This document shows, one piece after another, positions 1 to 8,334 of a stretch of 64,000 nucleotides of DNA (position 1 is its first letter; every line of letters starts with the position of its first letter). Origin of the DNA: Phenylobacterium parvum (GTDB lineage: Bacteria; Pseudomonadota; Alphaproteobacteria; Caulobacterales; Caulobacteraceae); the NCBI RefSeq assembly GCF_003150835.1, contig NZ_CP029479.1:2579501-2643500 (forward strand), given 5' to 3'. The notes under the pieces were generated by a model. The model did not search any database, had not been told where the DNA came from, and worked only from the letters and a program-made list of their open reading frames with translations. A program made the translations under genes and the position numbers.

Positions 1-74
1 GCGTCGAGCACCGGGTGCGAAGCGAGAAGCTGGACCTGCTGGAAGGGGGGCCGTCGGCGCGCATCGGCGGCTGA
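1..74 (+). CDS. C-terminal tail of a third member of the tandem small-protein family (partial)
   Basis: Only the last 23 codons are in the window, in the frame starting at base 3 and ending at TGA 72-74. The visible peptide begins VEHRVRSEKLDLLEGG. The EHR at its start lines up with the EHR that follows the conserved GVRLH block in the two complete genes immediately downstream (255-782 and 785-1336), so I infer that this is the end of another copy. Unlike those two, it has no hydrophobic C-terminal segment after EHR, so this copy would not be membrane anchored. A hairpin followed by a T run lies just after the stop. Function unknown; the assignment rests on a very short match. Confidence 0.45.
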   Translation, partial: VEHRVRSEKLDLLEGGPSARIGG

Positions 75-90
75 GGCGGGCGCGAAAGTT

Positions 91-129
91 CCGGAGAAGG
101 CGCGCTTTCACACGATCTCCGGCTTTTTT
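91..129 (+). terminator. Rho-independent-type terminator after the leftmost gene
   Basis: CCGGAGA (91-97) and TCTCCGG (116-122) form a perfect 7-bp stem with an 18-base loop, followed by C and six T (124-129). It lies 17 bases after the stop at 72-74 and before the next start at 255, so it probably separates the first paralogue from the downstream pair. The long loop makes it weaker than a classical terminator. Confidence 0.5.
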
Positions 130-254
130 CACGGCAGAGTCACGCTTGTCGGCGCGGCGCGCTCACGGAGGCTGGACGCCAACCCCGGAAAAGCCTCCCT
201 GTCAGATGCGCCGGCATGGAGCCGGGGCGGACGCAGGGGGCCCGGGGGCCGACC

Positions 255-782
255 ATGTCGAAGCTGGTGATCGAAAATCTCAGCGTGCGGATCGCCGCCA
301 TCAGCCGCGTCCAGCGGCGGGTGTCGGTGACCGTCTTCTGCCGGGGCCCGGGCGACCGCTGCGCCGCCGCCGTCCTGAAGCCCCGCCGCCATATCGCCCA
401 GCCGGCCGACGGACTGTGGAACATCGACCTGTTGATCCCCCGCACGCTGGAGGGCGTCGATCCCGTCACCACCCGGGAGCTGCACTTCACCGGCGACGCC
501 GACTGGTGCCAGGGCGTCCGCCTGCACGCTGACGGCGTCATCATGGAGCACCGGCTGGCCGAACATGAGATCCGCCAGCCCACGCCCGCCAGGCTGGCGT
601 CTCCCGCCGCGCCGCGGATCCCCTGGGCCCCGGCCTCGGCGGCCCTCTCCGTCTGGCTGGACCCTGACCGTCCGCCGATGATCATCCCCGCCGGCCGGCC
701 CGTGCCGCGCCGACCCCGCAAGACCTGGCCGCTGATCGCCTTCGCCTCCGGCGCAGCGGCCGCCGCCGCCGTGAGAGCCTGA
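255..782 (+). CDS. Unrecognised small protein, tandem family copy A, with C-terminal hydrophobic segment
   Basis: 175 residues from ATG 255; an in-frame ATG at 216 would add 13 unrelated residues. I do not recognise the family. Residues 1 to about 100 look like a compact beta-rich domain and match copy B (785-1336) block by block: a conserved Cys followed by GP, PRRH, DGLWNIDL, then ADWCQGVRLH and EHR. The invariant Trp-Cys pair in ADWC could be a structural or metal-binding element, which is a guess. The C-terminus is proline- and arginine-rich and ends in a short Ala-rich helix that could be a membrane anchor. The stop is 2 bases before the start of copy B, so the two are surely co-transcribed. 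The tail of a third copy lies upstream. Coding is likely because the pair is conserved. Confidence 0.7.
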   Translation: MSKLVIENLSVRIAAISRVQRRVSVTVFCRGPGDRCAAAVLKPRRHIAQPADGLWNIDLLIPRTLEGVDPVTTRELHFTGDADWCQGVRLHADGVIMEHRLAEHEIRQPTPARLASPAAPRIPWAPASAALSVWLDPDRPPMIIPAGRPVPRRPRKTWPLIAFASGAAAAAAVRA

Positions 783-784
783 AC

Positions 785-1336
785 ATGCTGAACCTGAAGA
801 TCGAGACCGCCGCCGTCCGCGTCGCCGCCTTTCCCGAGGGCGACCGCCTGCTGACCCTCCGGGCGACCTGCCTGGGCCCCGCGGCCGCCCTGGCCGCCGC
901 CCGCCTGGTCCCGCGTCGCCATGCGCAGGTCCCCGAGGACGGCCTCTGGGACATTGACCTGGTCGTGGACGCCGGGGTGGAGCCCGGGGGCGCCGTCACC
1001 TGGCGCGATGTCGTCTTCATCGGCGAGGCCGACTGGTGCGAAGGGGTCCGCCTCCACAGCCCGGGCGGCGTGCTGGAGCACCGGATCGCCCCGCAGGGCG
1101 CCCAGCTGGCGCCCCGGCCCCTGGCCGCGCCGCGCTGGAGCCGGCCCGCAGCCCCGGCGTCGTCGCCCGCCAAGCCCCGGCGCCGGTTCGATCCCTTCCG
1201 CTTCCTGCTGGACGGCGCGGCGACGGCCATGATCCTGGCCGGCGTGTCCCTGCTGCCCATGGCCCTGCCGGCGAACGCCGCCGAGCCCGCGGGTCAGGGT
1301 CCAGCCCCGGCGGCCTCCGGGTTCGACCGGAACTGA
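785..1336 (+). CDS. Unrecognised small protein, tandem family copy B, with C-terminal hydrophobic segment
   Basis: 183 residues, starting two bases after the stop of copy A. It shares with copy A the layout L-x-IE near the start, a central Cys-x-GP, PRRH, DGLWDIDL, the block F-x-G-x-ADWCEGVRLH and EHR, with low identity between blocks, so the duplication is old. After a proline-rich linker, residues of roughly 135-165 form a hydrophobic stretch (FRFLLDGAATAMILAGVSLL) that looks like a single membrane helix, ending in a short Ala/Pro-rich tail. The family and function are unknown to me. The next gene is a VIT-type transporter about 60 bases downstream, with its own ribosome site. Confidence 0.7.
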   Translation: MLNLKIETAAVRVAAFPEGDRLLTLRATCLGPAAALAAARLVPRRHAQVPEDGLWDIDLVVDAGVEPGGAVTWRDVVFIGEADWCEGVRLHSPGGVLEHRIAPQGAQLAPRPLAAPRWSRPAAPASSPAKPRRRFDPFRFLLDGAATAMILAGVSLLPMALPANAAEPAGQGPAPAASGFDRN

Positions 1337-1394
1337 AGGGGCCTTGCCCCGCGGGCAGGGTCGGGCGAAGGCTGGTCCCCTGCAGGAGGCGGCC

Positions 1395-2096
1395 ATGACC
1401 CGACTGAAGCTTCACGACGAACGCCATCGGGTCACCCGGGTGGGCTGGCTGAGGGCCGCGGTCCTGGGCGCAAATGACGGGATCGTCTCCACCGCCAGCC
1501 TGATCGTCGGCGTCGCCGCCGCCTCGGCCGGTCGCTCCGAGGTGCTGGTGGCCGGCGTCGCGGGCCTGGTTGCAGGGGCCATGTCCATGGCCGCCGGCGA
1601 GTACGTCTCGGTCAGCTCGCAGTCGGACACCGAGGGCGCCGACCTCACCCGTGAGCGCGGCGAGCTGGCGACCCGGCCCGAGGCTGAGCTGGAGGAGCTG
1701 GCCGGCCTCTACCGCAGCCGCGGCCTCGACGCCGAGACCGCCCGCAGGACCGCCGAGCAGCTGATGGCGCACGACGCCCTCGGCGCCCACGCCCGGGAGG
1801 AACTGGGCATTTCCGAGATCACCACGGCCCGGCCGGTCCAGGCGGCCCTGACCTCGGCCGCCACCTTCACCTTCGGCGCCGCGGCGCCCCTGCTGCTGGC
1901 CGCCGTCTCGCCCCTCGCCGCCATGCCTGCGATCGTCTCGGCGGGGTCCCTGGCCGGTCTCGCCATCCTCGGCGCCGTGGGGGCCCAGGCCGGGGGCGCC
2001 CCGCCCCTCAAGGCCGCCGTACGGGTCACCTTCTGGGGCGCCCTGGCCATGGCCCTGACCGCCGGCATCGGCCGGCTCGTGGGCGCCGCGGTCTAG
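1395..2096 (+). CDS. VIT1/CCC1-family membrane transporter
   Basis: 233 residues; ATG 1395 is preceded by AGGAGG at 1384-1389, which fixes the start. Residues about 18-50 carry the family block LGANDGIVSTASLIVGVAAA, and about 55-72 the AGAMSMAAGEYVSVSSQ segment, both diagnostic of the VIT1/CCC1 family (vacuolar iron transporter and its bacterial relatives). A hydrophilic middle (about 78-140) rich in Glu and Arg matches the cytosolic metal-binding loop of these proteins, and three more hydrophobic segments follow to the C-terminus. The family moves Fe(II) or Mn(II) across membranes; direction and substrate here are inferred. It converges on the cbb3 oxidase operon, a major iron user, which may be coincidental. 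Confidence 0.85.
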   Translation: MTRLKLHDERHRVTRVGWLRAAVLGANDGIVSTASLIVGVAAASAGRSEVLVAGVAGLVAGAMSMAAGEYVSVSSQSDTEGADLTRERGELATRPEAELEELAGLYRSRGLDAETARRTAEQLMAHDALGAHAREELGISEITTARPVQAALTSAATFTFGAAAPLLLAAVSPLAAMPAIVSAGSLAGLAILGAVGAQAGGAPPLKAAVRVTFWGALAMALTAGIGRLVGAAV

Positions 2097-2120
2097 ACGC
2101 GCCCGCCTGGAGGAGGCCGC

Positions 2121-2276
2121 CTAGAGGGGCCGGTCCTCTGGATCCTCGATCAGGATCCGGCTCGCATCCCCCTGGGGGTCCTCGTACTGGTCATTGCGCA
2201 GGGTCCACCAGAAGGCCGCCAGGCCGATCAGGGCCAGGGCGAGGGAGAAGGGCGCCAGGATCACGACGATGTTCAC
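2121..2276 (-). CDS. ccoS: cbb3-type cytochrome oxidase assembly protein CcoS
   Basis: A 51-residue protein at the 3' end of the operon. Its GTG start overlaps the ccoI stop by four bases (GTGA), with GGAGG upstream inside ccoI. The sequence opens VNIVVILAPFSLALALIGL, one membrane helix, followed by the family-typical AFWWTLRNDQYED and an acidic tail. CcoS is needed for heme and copper maturation of cbb3 oxidase and is usually encoded directly after ccoI, as here. Length, topology and the W-x(5)-QYED pattern all fit. Confidence 0.88.
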   Translation of the reverse strand: MNIVVILAPFSLALALIGLAAFWWTLRNDQYEDPQGDASRILIEDPEDRPL

Positions 2277-4483
2277 TTCCCGCCTCCGTTCAGCAGCCGC
2301 AGGGCGTTGAGCGTGACCACCAGGGACGAGCCCGACATGGCCAGGGCGGCCACGAAGGGATTGACCAGGCCCAGCATGGCCGCCGGGCCTGCGACCAGGT
2401 TGTAGAGGGCGGCGAAGGCGAAATTCTCCAGGGCGCGCCGGCGGGCCGCCCGGGCCACGTCGATGGCCTCCAGGATCCGCTCCGGCCGGTCAGCGGGATA
2501 GACCAGGTCCGCCGCCGACTGGCTGGCGTCGAGGGCCGTGCCCGGCGCCATGGCCACGTGGGCCTGGCTCAGGGCGGCCACGTCGTTCAGGCCGTCCCCG
2601 ACCATCAGCACCCTGCGGCCGACAGCCCTTAGGCCGGCGATCACCTCCACCTTGCCCTGCGGGGTCAGGCCGGACCGCCAGTCCGGGACGCCGAGGGCCT
2701 CGGCGGCGCGACGGGTCGGGGCCTCGACATCGCCGGACAGGACCGAGACGGCCAGGCCGCGCTCGCCCATCCCGCTCGCCAGGCCGGCGGCGGAGGCGCG
2801 CAGGGGGTCGGCGAAGGCGAAGCGGAAGAGGGCGCCCCGGTCATCCCGGAACCAGAGCTCGGTCTGGTCTCCCGACAGGGGCGCGCCGACGAAGGCGGCC
2901 CGGCCCAGGCGCATGACGCCGGCCGGGGTGCGGGCCTCCACCCCCTGGCCCGCGACCTCCACGGCCCCGGCGGCGACGGGCCCCTCGCCGGCCGCCTCGG
3001 CCAGGGCGCGGGCGAGGGGATGGGATGACGCCCGGGTCAGGGGCGCCGCGCGGGCGAGGTCCAGGGGATCGGCGTTGAGCAGGCGCGGGCGTCCCTCGGT
3101 CAGGACCCCGGTCTTGTCGAAGGCGGCGTGGTCGGCCTCGGCCAGGCGCTCCAGCCCGGCGCCGGACTTGACCAGCACCCCCCGCCGGAAAAGGCGCGAG
3201 GCCGCCGCCACCTGGACGGCGGGAACCGCCAGGCCCAGGGCGCAGGGACAGGTGACGATCAGCACGGTGGCGGCCCGCAGGACGGCCTCGCGCACCGGCA
3301 GGCCCAGGGCCCAGCCCACGACGAAGGTCAGGGCTGCGGCGATGTGGACCACCGGCACATAAATGGCCGCCGCCTTGTCGGCGAGCTGGACGTAGGACGA
3401 CCGGGACTGGGCGCCCGACTCCACCAGCCGGGCGATCCGCGCCAGGGTCGAGTCCTCGCACGCAGCCTCGGCGCGAAGGGTCAGGAGGCCGGACAGGTTG
3501 AGGGCGCCCGCCCGGCAGACCGCGCCGGGGGCCACCGCCTCGGGCGCGGTCTCGCCGGTCAGGATGGCGTTGTCGAGCTCGGATTCCCCGGTCTCCACCA
3601 CCCCGTCCACGGGGATCCTTTCCCCCGGCCGGACCCTCAGCCTGTGGCCAGGCCGGACCAGGCGCAGGGGCGCCCGCCGCTCGGTCCCGTCGTCGGCGAG
3701 GAGGGAGGCCGAGGGCGCCTGGAGGGCCAGGAGGTCAGCCGCGGCGCTTCGGGCCCGCCGCCGGAGGGCGTGGTCCAGCCACCGGCCGATCAGCAGCAGG
3801 AAAAGCAGGGTGACGGCGGCGTCGAAATAGGTGTCCCGGCCCTTCAGCAGGGTCTCCTGGAAGCTGACGAGCAGGGTCAGGATCACGCCGATCGAGATCG
3901 GTACGTCCATGTTGGCCCGCCCCGCCCTCAGGGCCTTCCAGGCCGAGCGGAAGAAGACCATGCCGGCGAAAACGGCGCAGGGCGCGCCGACCCCGGCGCT
4001 GGCCCACTGCATGAAGGTGCGGGTCGCAGGTCCCAGTTCCTGGCCGAACAGGCCGGCCCAGACCGGCACGGAGAAGATCATGGCGTTTCCGGCGCCGAAG
4101 CCGGCGACGGCCAGGGCCATGGCCAGCTCCCGGCCCTCCCGGTCCTGGGCCTGTCGGGCCGAGTCCGGATCGAAGGGCGTGGCGGGATAGCCGATGCGGT
4201 CGAGGACGCGCAGGACACGGCCGGGCTCCCCGTCAGGGGCCAGGCCCACCGCCAGCCGCCCCGTGCTCAGGTTGAGCCGGGCCGAGGCCACGCCGGGGGT
4301 GTCGGCCAGTTCGCCCTCGATCCGGGCGATGCAGGCCGCGCAGTGGGCGCCGCTGACCAGGAGGTCGAGCCGCCGGGCGCCCGGCCCGGTCTCGGTCAGG
4401 TAGGCGGACAGGTCAGGGCCGTCGGCTCCGGCCTCCGCCACGCGATCCGCCCAGATCCGCGCCTCGCCCTCGGTCAGGGCCAT
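2273..4483 (-). CDS. ccoI: Copper-translocating P1B-type ATPase CcoI/FixI
   Basis: 736 residues. It exports copper across the inner membrane for cbb3 oxidase assembly. Visible elements in order: an HMA domain with the metal-binding CAAC at 48-51; hydrophobic segments between about 120 and 235; the actuator TGET at 309-312; the intramembrane CPC at 412-414; the phosphorylated Asp in DKTG at 457-460; the HP nucleotide-binding motif (SSHPL) near 488; and GDGLND at 629-634. All catalytic residues of P1B ATPases are present. The start overlaps fixH by 10 bases and the stop overlaps ccoS, so translation is coupled. Placement between fixH and ccoS identifies it as the CcoI/FixI subtype rather than a general CopA. 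Confidence 0.95.
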   Translation of the reverse strand: MALTEGEARIWADRVAEAGADGPDLSAYLTETGPGARRLDLLVSGAHCAACIARIEGELADTPGVASARLNLSTGRLAVGLAPDGEPGRVLRVLDRIGYPATPFDPDSARQAQDREGRELAMALAVAGFGAGNAMIFSVPVWAGLFGQELGPATRTFMQWASAGVGAPCAVFAGMVFFRSAWKALRAGRANMDVPISIGVILTLLVSFQETLLKGRDTYFDAAVTLLFLLLIGRWLDHALRRRARSAAADLLALQAPSASLLADDGTERRAPLRLVRPGHRLRVRPGERIPVDGVVETGESELDNAILTGETAPEAVAPGAVCRAGALNLSGLLTLRAEAACEDSTLARIARLVESGAQSRSSYVQLADKAAAIYVPVVHIAAALTFVVGWALGLPVREAVLRAATVLIVTCPCALGLAVPAVQVAAASRLFRRGVLVKSGAGLERLAEADHAAFDKTGVLTEGRPRLLNADPLDLARAAPLTRASSHPLARALAEAAGEGPVAAGAVEVAGQGVEARTPAGVMRLGRAAFVGAPLSGDQTELWFRDDRGALFRFAFADPLRASAAGLASGMGERGLAVSVLSGDVEAPTRRAAEALGVPDWRSGLTPQGKVEVIAGLRAVGRRVLMVGDGLNDVAALSQAHVAMAPGTALDASQSAADLVYPADRPERILEAIDVARAARRRALENFAFAALYNLVAGPAAMLGLVNPFVAALAMSGSSLVVTLNALRLLNGGGK

Positions 4484-4986
4484 GTGAGCCTCCGGGCGCC
4501 CTCGAAGGCGCCCTCGCCGCCCCGGGCCTCGAAGGTCAGGTCCCAGGCGCCCGAAGGCTGGGCGACCGGCGCCTCGTAACGGCCGGGGGCGGTCTCGGTG
4601 AAGCGCAGGGAGGTCCGGCCCGCCTCGGTGGCGGGGCGTTCAAGCCGGCCGGTCAGGGCCAGGCCGCGCACGGGAGTCCCCGAGGCGTCGCGCATCTCCA
4701 CCCGCGCCTTGCCAGGTCCGGCCCCCGCGGTCGCCGTCCAGCCCAGTCGGGCCTGGGCCTCCTGCCGCGCGATCCGGCGGTTGAAGGCGACGCCGTCCTC
4801 GTAGGGCGTGTCGGAGACCTGGCCAGGGAAGGTGCGGTAGGCCAGGGTCATGAACCAGACGTCCAGGGCGATCACGATGGCGAAGAAGCCGACGACGACG
4901 CCCAGGACATGCCAGCCGGTGAGGGTCCAGCCGCCCGCGGGGGCGGCGGCCTCGGTCGCGGGGGCGGGACTCATCGAGGGGCTCAT
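4474..4986 (-). CDS. fixH: FixH family cbb3 oxidase accessory protein
   Basis: 170 residues; its ATG overlaps the ccoG stop by four bases (ATGA). An in-frame ATG four codons later is possible. Residues about 25-50 form one membrane helix (LGVVVGFFAIVIALDVWFM), followed by the family signature of a short linker with Y-x-D/E-G-x-x-FN (YEDGVAFNRR near 82-91). The rest is a periplasmic beta-rich domain. FixH acts with FixG and FixI in cbb3 oxidase biogenesis; its exact biochemistry is unsettled. Position between ccoG and ccoI is the standard fixGHIS order. Confidence 0.9.
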   Translation of the reverse strand: MSPSMSPAPATEAAAPAGGWTLTGWHVLGVVVGFFAIVIALDVWFMTLAYRTFPGQVSDTPYEDGVAFNRRIARQEAQARLGWTATAGAGPGKARVEMRDASGTPVRGLALTGRLERPATEAGRTSLRFTETAPGRYEAPVAQPSGAWDLTFEARGGEGAFEGARRLTWP

Positions 4987-6545
4987 GGTCGGGCTAATGG
5001 TCGGGCTCCGGGGTCGGTGATGAAGGTCGACTTCACGGTCATGGCGCCTTCCGGCAGGGTCACGGTGAAGGCGACGGGCAGGCTCTCACCCTCGCCCTCG
5101 TCCCCGCCCCTGGCCCCGTCCCCGTCCCCGTCTTCCTCAGGCTCGCGCCTGGGCTCAGGCAGGGTCACGAAGATCCGGACGGCGCGGACGGTGTTGGCCT
5201 CGATCCGGGCGCTCACCCCGTCGGCGGCGACCGGCGCCGCGGGCGTCTTCAGGATCGCCCCGGCGGGCCCTTCGAACCGGATGCGGGCGTCGGCGTCCGA
5301 AAAGCTGCGGTTCGAGACCTTCAGGGTGTAGCCGTTGCGCACCGAACCGTCGGCCAGCCGAACGGCGATGGGGTTGCGGTCGCGCAGGACGTGGACATCG
5401 AAGGCCTGGCGGTGGACCAGGCCCCAGAGCATGAGGCCGCAGACCAGGACCAGGGCCCCCGCGTAGACCAGGGTGCGCGGGCGGACCAGCCGGTAGACCG
5501 CCGCCCGCCCCGCCGCCCGGGCCGCCACGGCCTTGTCCGTGTCATACCCGATCAGGCCCCGGGGCCGGTCGATCCGGTCCATCATCTCGTCGCAGGCGTC
5601 GGCGCACAGGGCGCAGTTGATGCACTCCAGCTGGGCTCCGTTGCGGATGTCGATCCCCATCGGGCAGACCATCACGCACTGGCCGCAGTCGATGCAGCCG
5701 CCGCGGCCCTCCCAGGAGGCGCCCTTCTTGTGAGTCCCGCGGGGCTCGCCCCGGTCGGTGCGGTAGGTGACCTGCAGGGAATCCTGGTCGATCAGGGCGC
5801 CCTGGATGCGGGGCCAGGGGCACATGTAGGTGCACACCTGCTCGCGCATTGTCCCGGCGAAGACATAGGTGGTGAAGGTCAGGAGGGCGCAGAAGACATA
5901 GGCCGTGGCGGGAGCCTGGCCGGTCCAGAACTGGACCAGGACGGTCGGGGCGTCATGGAAATAGAAGATCCAGGCGCCGCCGGTGCCGAAGGCTATGCCC
6001 AGCCAGACCAGGTGCTTGCCCGCCTTGCGCCAGGCCTTGTCAAGGGACCAGGGCGCAGCGTCCAGCCGCATCCGGGCGTTTCGGTCACCCTCGAACAGGC
6101 GCTCGACGTGGAGGAAGAGATCGGTCCAGAGGGTCTGGGGGCAGGCATAGCCGCACCACAGCCGGCCAAAGAGCGAGCTGGCCAGGAACAGGGCCAGGGC
6201 GGCCATCACCAGGAGGCCGGTGATGAAATAGACCTCCTGGGGCCAGAACTGCAGGTCGAAGAGGTAGAGGCGCCGCCCGGCGAAGTCGACCAGGATGGCC
6301 TGGTCCGGCAGGTCGGCGGGGCGCTCCCAGCGGATCCACGGCGTGATGTAGTAGATCGCCAGGGTGACGATCATCAGGGCCCACTTCAGGGTGCGCCAGC
6401 GGCCCTGGACGGACTTGGGATAGATCGGCGTCCGCGGCTTGTAGAGGCCGCCGCCCGCGTCCCCTCGCCGGCGCGCCTTCTCAGCGGCGGAGGTCGGGGC
6501 GGCCTCCTCCGGAGCAGTCCGCGTCCGGTCGATGACGACGGTCAT
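4983..6545 (-). CDS. ccoG: Cytochrome c oxidase accessory protein CcoG (FixG/RdxA), ferredoxin-like
   Basis: 520 residues, a membrane protein with two 4Fe-4S motifs. The cluster ligands are CIDCGQCVMVCP (Cys 284, 287, 290, 294) and CINCALCADAC (Cys 308, 311, 314, 318). Further cysteine motifs typical of the family are CGYACPQT near 131 and VCTYMCPWPRIQ near 238. Hydrophobic helices flank them (about 55-70, 105-125, 180-196, 215-232 and 355-372). The C-terminal 130 residues are an Ig-like periplasmic domain with a low-complexity stretch of Glu, Asp and Gly near 485. CcoG reduces copper for cbb3 oxidase assembly. It starts 10 bases after ccoP ends. Confidence 0.95.
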   Translation of the reverse strand: MTVVIDRTRTAPEEAAPTSAAEKARRRGDAGGGLYKPRTPIYPKSVQGRWRTLKWALMIVTLAIYYITPWIRWERPADLPDQAILVDFAGRRLYLFDLQFWPQEVYFITGLLVMAALALFLASSLFGRLWCGYACPQTLWTDLFLHVERLFEGDRNARMRLDAAPWSLDKAWRKAGKHLVWLGIAFGTGGAWIFYFHDAPTVLVQFWTGQAPATAYVFCALLTFTTYVFAGTMREQVCTYMCPWPRIQGALIDQDSLQVTYRTDRGEPRGTHKKGASWEGRGGCIDCGQCVMVCPMGIDIRNGAQLECINCALCADACDEMMDRIDRPRGLIGYDTDKAVAARAAGRAAVYRLVRPRTLVYAGALVLVCGLMLWGLVHRQAFDVHVLRDRNPIAVRLADGSVRNGYTLKVSNRSFSDADARIRFEGPAGAILKTPAAPVAADGVSARIEANTVRAVRIFVTLPEPRREPEEDGDGDGARGGDEGEGESLPVAFTVTLPEGAMTVKSTFITDPGARPLARP

Positions 6546-6554
6546 GGCGGCGGC

Positions 6555-7424
6555 TCACTGTCCCGCGGCGTTGGCGTGCACGTAAACCGCCAGGGCCTTG
6601 ACCGTTTCGGGATCGAGGCGGCCGGACCAGGCGGGCATGACCCCGCCGCGGCCATTGTGAATCTGGCCCTGGATCTCCTGGCGGGTCGAACCGTAGAGCC
6701 ACTCCCGGTCGGTCAGGTTGGGCGCGCCCTGGAGGGGATCGCCGCGGCCTTCGGGCCCATGGCAGGCGACGCAGTTGCCCGCATAGACCGGCGCAGCCCT
6801 CTGGACCGCCGCCCCATTGGCGGGGCGCCCGGACAGGGCGACCACGTACTCGGTCAGGTCGCCAACCTGGGCTGCGGTGAGGATCTGGTCCTTGCCGAAG
6901 GCGGGCATCTTGGAGAAGCGCGCCTGGGGATGGCCCGACCGGATGCCGAACTGAAGGGTCCGATGGATGTCGTCCAGGGTCCCGCCCCACAGCCAGACGT
7001 CGTCGCGCAGGTTGGCGTAGCCCTTGCCGCCTGTGCCGCCGACCCCGTGGCAGGTGGCGCAGTTGTCGCCGAACACCGACTGGCCGACCGCCAGGGCCTG
7101 GGCCTGGAGTTCCGGGTCGCGCTCGATCTCCTGGAGGGACGCCTGGGTCAGCCGGGCGTTCTGCTGGCCCCGCTGGGCCTTCAGCTGGGCCAGTTGCTCG
7201 ACCACCTCTGCGCGATCGGACTTGCCCAGCACCCCGCGGGAGTATCCCGTCAGGCCCGGCCAGGCGGGCATTAGGATCCAGTAGCCGACGGCGAAGGCCA
7301 CAGAAGCGTAGAAAATCCATAGCCACCAGCGGGGAAGCGGGTTGTTCAGTTCGTGGATGCCGTCCCACTCATGGCCGGTCGTCGGGACCGAACCGGTGTC
7401 TTTCGGGGTTTCAGGAGCCGACAT
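6555..7424 (-). CDS. ccoP: cbb3 oxidase diheme cytochrome c subunit CcoP (FixP)
   Basis: 289 residues if started at ATG 7424 (MSAPETP), which has GAGG six bases upstream; an in-frame ATG at 7439 would add MTRTS but has no spaced ribosome site. Both starts overlap the ccoQ end. One N-terminal membrane helix (about 33-53) anchors two class I cytochrome c domains. The heme sites are CATCH at 122-126 and CVACH at 218-222, with likely axial Met in KMPAF (near 173) and VMPAW (near 263). It passes electrons from soluble cytochrome c to CcoO and CcoN. Confidence 0.96.
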   Translation of the reverse strand: MSAPETPKDTGSVPTTGHEWDGIHELNNPLPRWWLWIFYASVAFAVGYWILMPAWPGLTGYSRGVLGKSDRAEVVEQLAQLKAQRGQQNARLTQASLQEIERDPELQAQALAVGQSVFGDNCATCHGVGGTGGKGYANLRDDVWLWGGTLDDIHRTLQFGIRSGHPQARFSKMPAFGKDQILTAAQVGDLTEYVVALSGRPANGAAVQRAAPVYAGNCVACHGPEGRGDPLQGAPNLTDREWLYGSTRQEIQGQIHNGRGGVMPAWSGRLDPETVKALAVYVHANAAGQ

Positions 7425-7590
7425 GCTCGTCCTCGTCATCTCTCAGCGGCAGGTGGGCCATGTCCCGGAAGGCCTGGCGGTTCTTGGGCCAGAGGGCGTA
7501 GGCGACGCCCGCCAGGAAGATGACCACGAAGTAGACAGTCCCCCCCTGCTGGGCGAAGCGGGCGACCTGCTCGTAGGTCAGGCCGCTCAT
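7411..7590 (-). CDS. ccoQ: cbb3 oxidase small subunit CcoQ (FixQ)
   Basis: 59 residues, with ATG at 7590 overlapping the ccoO stop by four bases. It has the single helix [17 protein letters not shown], then the family's basic stretch [14 protein letters not shown] and an acidic tail DDEDEH. CcoQ stabilises the cbb3 complex. Length, topology and position between ccoO and ccoP are standard. Its 3' end overlaps the start of ccoP. Confidence 0.93.
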   Translation of the reverse strand: MSGLTYEQVARFAQQGGTVYFVVIFLAGVAYALWPKNRQAFRDMAHLPLRDDEDEHVGS

Positions 7591-8321
7591 CGCAGGTTCT
7601 CCGCCGCGCCGGCCTCGTAGGTCCGGAAATCGACCAGGGTCCCCAGCATCTGGAGATAGGCCACCAGGGCGTCCATTTCGGTCAGCCGGTCCGGATCGCC
7701 GTCGAAGTCCCGGCGGTTGACCTTTTCGCCATAGAAGCCGGCGAGGCTCGCGCCCGAGGCCGTGGGGTCCACCTGGGCCTCCAGGTCGGCCCGGGCGTTC
7801 CTCAGCGCCGCCTCCGTGTAGGGAACACCCACCCGGGTCAGGGTCCGCAGGCGCGCCTCGATGTCATCCCCCTTCAGGTCCTTCTGCGCCAGGAAGGCGT
7901 AGGGGGGCATGATGGATTCCGGGACGACGGCCCGGGGGTCGGTCAGGTGCTGCACATGCCAGGCGTCGGAGTACTTTCCGCCCACCCGGGCCAGGTCGGG
8001 ACCCGTGCGCTTGGAGCCCCACTGGAAGGGGTGGTCGTACATGCTCTCGGCGGCCAGGCTGTAGGGGCCGTAACGCTCCACCTCGTCACGCAGGGGGCGG
8101 ATCATCTGCGAGTGGCAGACATAGCAGCCCTCCCGCACGTAGATGTCCCGGCCCGCCTGCTCGAGGGGCGTGTAGGGCCGGACGCCCTTCACCTTCTCGA
8201 TCGTGCTCTCCAGGAAGAAGAGGGGCGCGATCTCGACGAGGCCGCCGACCGAGACCACCAGGAGGATGCCGAGGACCAGCAGGAGCGAGTGGCGTTCAAG
8301 CTTGGAATGGTTCTTCCACAT
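7587..8321 (-). CDS. ccoO: cbb3 oxidase monoheme cytochrome c subunit CcoO (FixO)
   Basis: 244 residues. It has one N-terminal membrane helix (about 12-36) and then the heme c site CYVCH at 66-70 in the context [16 protein letters not shown], which is diagnostic of CcoO. The axial Met is probably in [10 protein letters not shown]. It sits between CcoP and the catalytic subunit in the electron path. It starts 13 bases after ccoN ends and overlaps ccoQ by four bases. Confidence 0.96.
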   Translation of the reverse strand: MWKNHSKLERHSLLLVLGILLVVSVGGLVEIAPLFFLESTIEKVKGVRPYTPLEQAGRDIYVREGCYVCHSQMIRPLRDEVERYGPYSLAAESMYDHPFQWGSKRTGPDLARVGGKYSDAWHVQHLTDPRAVVPESIMPPYAFLAQKDLKGDDIEARLRTLTRVGVPYTEAALRNARADLEAQVDPTASGASLAGFYGEKVNRRDFDGDPDRLTEMDALVAYLQMLGTLVDFRTYEAGAAENLR

Positions 8322-8334
8322 GTTCCCGTTCCCC

